DNA from: Anaerolineae bacterium
GTDB taxonomy: Bacteria; Chloroflexota; Anaerolineae; Aggregatilineales; Phototrophicaceae
Direction of reading: 5' to 3'
Assembly: GCA_012270545.1 (NCBI GenBank)
Contig: JAAXID010000233.1
Span: 4,535 to 37,744 of the forward strand
Length of the DNA: 33,210 nt
The notes beneath the pieces were generated by a model. The model worked only from the letters and a program-made list of their open reading frames with translations, did no database searches and was not told the DNA's origin. This document shows, one piece after another, positions 30,321 to 33,210 of the stretch (positions are counted from its first letter, which is position 1; each line of letters starts with the position of its first letter). Position numbers and translations under genes: made by a program.

Positions 30321-30349
30321 TTGCCCAAAACTAACAGTTGTACTAGTAT
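30321..30349 (+). promoter_or_regulatory. Putative promoter of the modular hydrolase gene
   Basis: TTGCCC at 30321-30326 and TAGTAT at 30344-30349 are 17 bases apart, each matching 4 of 6 consensus positions. Transcription would begin about 25 bases before the ATG at 30382. Confidence 0.5.
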
Positions 30350-30381
30350 GCGAGTAATCCGACCCGAACGAGGTGCTGCGC

Positions 30382-32511
30382 ATGACAAGTTCGTCATCCG
30401 TACCCAAACCCGATGACGCCGGCAGCGGCGTGGTCGCCGTCGCCAACACGCACTCGGCGCTCAGCAATATCAGGCGCGGTCCCGGTGTCAACTACCAAGA
30501 CATCGGCGATATTTTGGATAATGCCCTGGTCGTCTATTACCCGGACACGAAGACAGCGAGCAACTGGTATTGGCTGGAGAAGGGCAGCTTAAAAGGCTGG
30601 GTATACGCTGGTTATGTTGATTTCATTCACGCGATTGGCGCCGCGCCGTCTCCCCACAAAGCGACGCCCTATGACGGCAAAGTGGCGCTCTGGCATTGGA
30701 AAGGTTCAGCCGTACAGCAGAACACCATTAATGAGCTGCTCGATGACATCAAGGCGAAAGCGCCGAATGTCAGCCAGATTTGGGTGAAAATCACCAACGG
30801 CACGAGCTGGATGAGCGAGTACGATTCAAGTGATATGGCGATCAGCGGCGCCAGCAGCGTCGATCAATGGGTAGGCGCCTGCCAAGCAGCGGGCTTGGAA
30901 TTCCACGCCTGGTGCGTGCCCAAAGGGCTGAATGTCACGGAAGAGGCCGCCATCATCATTGAAGCCTGCACGCGGGCCGGCGTTCAATCGCTGATCCTGG
31001 ACATCGAGCCATACGCCGACTATTGGCAAGGTGGCGCTGAAGCGGTGCGTCCCTTTATGCTGGAACTGCGCCGCGGCTTGGGCACGCGCTTTCACATCGG
31101 CATGAGCGTCGATCCCCGTCCGCAGCATTATCACACGGTTTTCCCGGACGAATGGAGTCCCTTCGTCGATAGCATCCACCCGCAGACATATTGGAATATC
31201 TTCCGAAGGACGCCGGAGGATGCGCTCTCGTCGGTGTGGAGCGTCTGGGGCGGAGTCAATAAGCCGATTATTCCGGTCTTGCAGGGCAGCGCCCCGGCGT
31301 CGGAACAGACCGAGGCGCATACCCTGTCGACGCAGGTGCATGGCGCAAAAGGCCTGAGCTGGTGGCGGTATGGCGTAATCTCCCAATGGGCCGGTGTGGA
31401 CAAGTCGATCGAATTGACATCGTCGCCCGCGGACGAAACGACGGAGACGCTCCAGAATTTCGCGGACGAAGTCGTTATTCTGCCGACGAAGTCTGGCTTT
31501 CGCAGCGGCACGTACACCGGCAAACCAGAGTTCAGCGCGCGGCAGAATACCTGGGGCTGGGATTATCTCTACGTCTCCACCGAAGAGAGGACGAGCAAGG
31601 TTTGGGCGGAATGGCGGGATGATTTGCCCCAGAGCGGCCTGTACGAGATCTCCGTCTTTATCCCCAATCGCAGTGCAACGACGACGCGCGCGCGTTACAA
31701 AGTGCACGGCATCGTCGGTACGACGGCGGAAGTGGTCCTGGACATCAACCAGCATCGGAGTCGCAACGCATGGGTAGCGCTCGGCATATTTGATCTGGAC
31801 AAGAATATGGAGAATGCCGGGCGTGTATTCCTGAACGATGTAACGGGTGAATCCGACAAGGAGATCGCATTTGACGCGGTTCGCTTCCGCCGCATTGTCA
31901 CCACGCCGCCCGGTTATTCGCCCGCTCCGGATACACCGTCAGATCCGCGCCCTACTGAGATAGACGGCGTCAAAGTGGCTGACGGATATGATTCACCGGT
32001 TGGCACCAGCGAACAGCGCCGAGGTGAAAGGGTATGGCCCAAGGGCTGGCTGGATGTCACACCCTTTGGCAAACTGTATTTTATTGGCACGCCGAGCGAA
32101 GCTTATCACACGGGCGCCGACTTGAATTTCGGCAGGCCCTACGAAGACAAAGGCATGGCCTGTTACGCCTGTGCCAGCGGCATCGTTACCTTTGCCGCGC
32201 GCTTGGGCAAATGGGGCAATCTGGTTGTCATTCGCCACGATCCGCTGTATGAGCCTTCGGGACAGGTGATCTACAGTCGTTACGCTCACGTGCAGAATAT
32301 GCGCGTTACAGTCGGTGAGCGCGTCGCTCGCGGGCAGCGAATCTGCGAAATCAGCGATGCCTTCGGTCGCTATGTGCCACATCTCCATTTTGACATGAGC
32401 GCGACGACCCTATTGGAAACGCGACCGGGCGATTGGCCAAAGCTGAATTATGATCTGCTGGTAAAACACTACATTGATCCGCGGGACTGGATCAGCAGAC
32501 ATCGTCCTTGA
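30382..32511 (+). CDS. Modular cell-wall hydrolase: SH3b, TIM-barrel, golvesin-like and M23 peptidase domains
   Basis: A 709-residue protein. Residues about 17-80 look like a bacterial SH3 domain (ALSNIRRGPGVNYQDIGDIL, SLKGWVYAGYVDF). About 95-355 is a glycoside-hydrolase-like TIM barrel with acidic residues in SLILDIEPYADYW. About 378-510 resembles the golvesin/xly carbohydrate-binding type (SGLYEISVFIPNRSATTTRA, FDAVRFRRI). A Pro-rich linker leads to an M23 (LytM) endopeptidase with ligands H576 and D580 (HTGAD) and H667/H669 (PHLHFDM). The ATG at 30382 is preceded by GAGGTG at six bases. No signal peptide is visible, so export would need another route or release by lysis. Both sugar- and peptide-cleaving parts imply action on peptidoglycan. 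Confidence 0.85.
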   Translation: MTSSSSVPKPDDAGSGVVAVANTHSALSNIRRGPGVNYQDIGDILDNALVVYYPDTKTASNWYWLEKGSLKGWVYAGYVDFIHAIGAAPSPHKATPYDGKVALWHWKGSAVQQNTINELLDDIKAKAPNVSQIWVKITNGTSWMSEYDSSDMAISGASSVDQWVGACQAAGLEFHAWCVPKGLNVTEEAAIIIEACTRAGVQSLILDIEPYADYWQGGAEAVRPFMLELRRGLGTRFHIGMSVDPRPQHYHTVFPDEWSPFVDSIHPQTYWNIFRRTPEDALSSVWSVWGGVNKPIIPVLQGSAPASEQTEAHTLSTQVHGAKGLSWWRYGVISQWAGVDKSIELTSSPADETTETLQNFADEVVILPTKSGFRSGTYTGKPEFSARQNTWGWDYLYVSTEERTSKVWAEWRDDLPQSGLYEISVFIPNRSATTTRARYKVHGIVGTTAEVVLDINQHRSRNAWVALGIFDLDKNMENAGRVFLNDVTGESDKEIAFDAVRFRRIVTTPPGYSPAPDTPSDPRPTEIDGVKVADGYDSPVGTSEQRRGERVWPKGWLDVTPFGKLYFIGTPSEAYHTGADLNFGRPYEDKGMACYACASGIVTFAARLGKWGNLVVIRHDPLYEPSGQVIYSRYAHVQNMRVTVGERVARGQRICEISDAFGRYVPHLHFDMSATTLLETRPGDWPKLNYDLLVKHYIDPRDWISRHRP

Positions 32512-32525
32512 CGCTGCAGGCAGCG
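32512..32525. terminator. Short palindrome between convergent genes
   Basis: CGCTGC-AG-GCAGCG sits directly after the stop of the hydrolase gene, between it and the convergent sufT-like gene. No T-run follows, so it is only a weak candidate for a bidirectional terminator. Confidence 0.25.
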
Positions 32526-32528
32526 CGG

Positions 32529-32825
32529 CTAGAACAGCCCCCAATCGCTGGCGGCGCCCTCTTCCATCATGCTGGGATCCCACATTTCCATGCCCATCTC
32601 AATGGTCGTCGGCAGGCCGAGGAAATCTTGCGCCGTCCGGCGCGTCTGCTCCAGAAGCTGCGGCGCATAAGGGCAGAAAGGGGTCGTCATGATCATGTTG
32701 ACATGGGCGCTGTCTTCGCCGATTTCCACTCCGCGCACCAAACCGAGCTCGATGATATTCATGCCAATTTCAGGATCAATTACGGCTCGCAACGCTTCAT
32801 ACAAGCCGGCCTGTGTGTCATCCAT
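32529..32825 (-). CDS. SufT/MIP18-family iron-sulphur assembly protein
   Basis: A 98-residue protein of the MIP18 (DUF59) family, which helps to mature Fe-S proteins. The signature is VIDPEIGMNIIELGLVRGV (residues 15-33), followed by MTTPFCPYAPQLLEQ (46-60) with the conserved Cys at position 51. The Met-rich C-terminus (IEMGMEMWDPSMMEEGA) is less typical. No other suf genes are in the window. It has its own promoter upstream and a leader of about 110 bases. Confidence 0.9.
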   Translation of the reverse strand: MDDTQAGLYEALRAVIDPEIGMNIIELGLVRGVEIGEDSAHVNMIMTTPFCPYAPQLLEQTRRTAQDFLGLPTTIEMGMEMWDPSMMEEGAASDWGLF

Positions 32826-33210
32826 GCGTTAATCCTTTGGACTTTTGATCATTCGTGAGATCAGCCTGCGCGCAGGTACCGAGCCCATCAAGCGCTAATC
32901 AATTCCTCTGTGTACCTCGCGGGACAATCACGACAATGACATAAGCATAGTATAGCGTTGCAGCGCTGTCAATTTCTGTACTTTCAGGGAGTGTCTAATG
33001 CTGAGGATATATAGTTGCCTGCGATCTTATCAAAATTCTCTGTGCCGGCGGTCAGTGTCTACACGACCCTCTGTGTTCTCTGTGATTCCAAGAAAGTAAT
33101 GAGAATGACTGCCACAAGAAAGATACTGCCAAAATAGTCGAAAGGCTGTAGGGCTTGATTGGTATTGCGATTTGAACATCGAAATTTACCCCATCCCCCG
33201 GCCCCTCCTC
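32826..33210. other. Gene-free region at the right end with short repeats
   Basis: The 385 bases show no convincing gene on either strand. They include the leader and promoter of the sufT-like gene, with the palindromes CCTGCGCGCAGG (32865-32876) and TGATC/GATCA (32846-32863). Further right CTCTGTG occurs three times (33038-33044, 33069-33075, 33078-33084), and the window ends in a C-rich stretch, CCCCATCCCCCGGCCCCTCC. These look like dispersed intergenic repeat sequence rather than coding DNA, as an inference. Confidence 0.45.
32944..32972 (-). promoter_or_regulatory. Promoter of the sufT-like gene
   Basis: On the minus strand a perfect TTGACA (32972-32967) and TATGCT (32949-32944) are 17 bases apart. 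Transcription would begin near 32937, about 112 bases before the start codon. Confidence 0.6.

Noticed and set aside
32865..32900. T-box-like GGTACC sequence in the sufT leader on the minus strand
   Set aside because: It is a short palindrome with a disrupted core, and a tRNA-sensing switch on this gene would make no functional sense.
1..33210. tRNA, rRNA, CRISPR arrays, insertion sequences or prophage
   Set aside because: I saw no cloverleaf with a GTTC-type loop outside coding shadows, no regularly spaced repeats, no transposase or integrase motifs and no terminal inverted repeats.

Overview
The window is a stretch of bacterial chromosome with no sign of phage, IS elements, CRISPR or tRNA/rRNA genes. 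The best guess is a member of the Chloroflexota (Anaerolineae-like), because of the type 2 IleRS, the two PucR-type regulators, the lone long GltB, the AlaX family protein and a rpmH-rnpA-yidD-yidC-jag cluster with a lipoprotein gene inserted. This is an inference from gene content. Coding density is high, genes are often joined by 1-4 base overlaps, and several starts are GTG or TTG.

Layout. 1-892 (minus): rsmD, cut by the window edge, preceded in its transcript by a small TPR protein. 1115-6220 (plus): a tightly packed run of two GNAT acetyltransferases, an AlaX-type tRNA editing protein, an unknown protein and three membrane-anchored TPR proteins. 6271-9733: promoter, structured leader, ileS and a clear intrinsic terminator. 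The IleRS carries the swapped GxHH form of its HIGH motif. 9737-18691: a nitrogen-like block in which a 1567-residue glutamate synthase large subunit (minus) lies between two PucR-family regulators; no gltD is nearby. 18824-21284 (minus): a three-gene operon of unrecognised proteins, at least two with winged-helix-like segments. 21520-25225 (plus): rpmH, rnpA, yidD, a beta-propeller lipoprotein, yidC and jag/khpB, driven by a good sigma70-like promoter. 25305-27767: a PfkB-type kinase and a YtcJ-like amidohydrolase. 27789-29065: a DM13 protein and thiol peroxidase tpx, divergent around a region with two inverted repeats. 29092-32511: an M29 aminopeptidase with its own terminator, then a large modular cell-wall hydrolase (SH3b, TIM-barrel, golvesin-like, M23). 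32529-32825 (minus): a SufT/MIP18-type protein. 32826-33210 has no gene.

How the parts fit. Much of the left half concerns translation (RsmD, AlaX, IleRS), and the right-centre block concerns ribosome/RNase P parts and membrane insertion (L34, RnpA, YidD, YidC, Jag). The GltB/PucR block is probably a regulated glutamate-forming step. The parts most worth follow-up are the GxHH IleRS with its switch-like leader, the unknown three-gene operon at 18824-21284, and the GltB bracketed by PucR regulators. All motif positions were read by eye; no database search was run.
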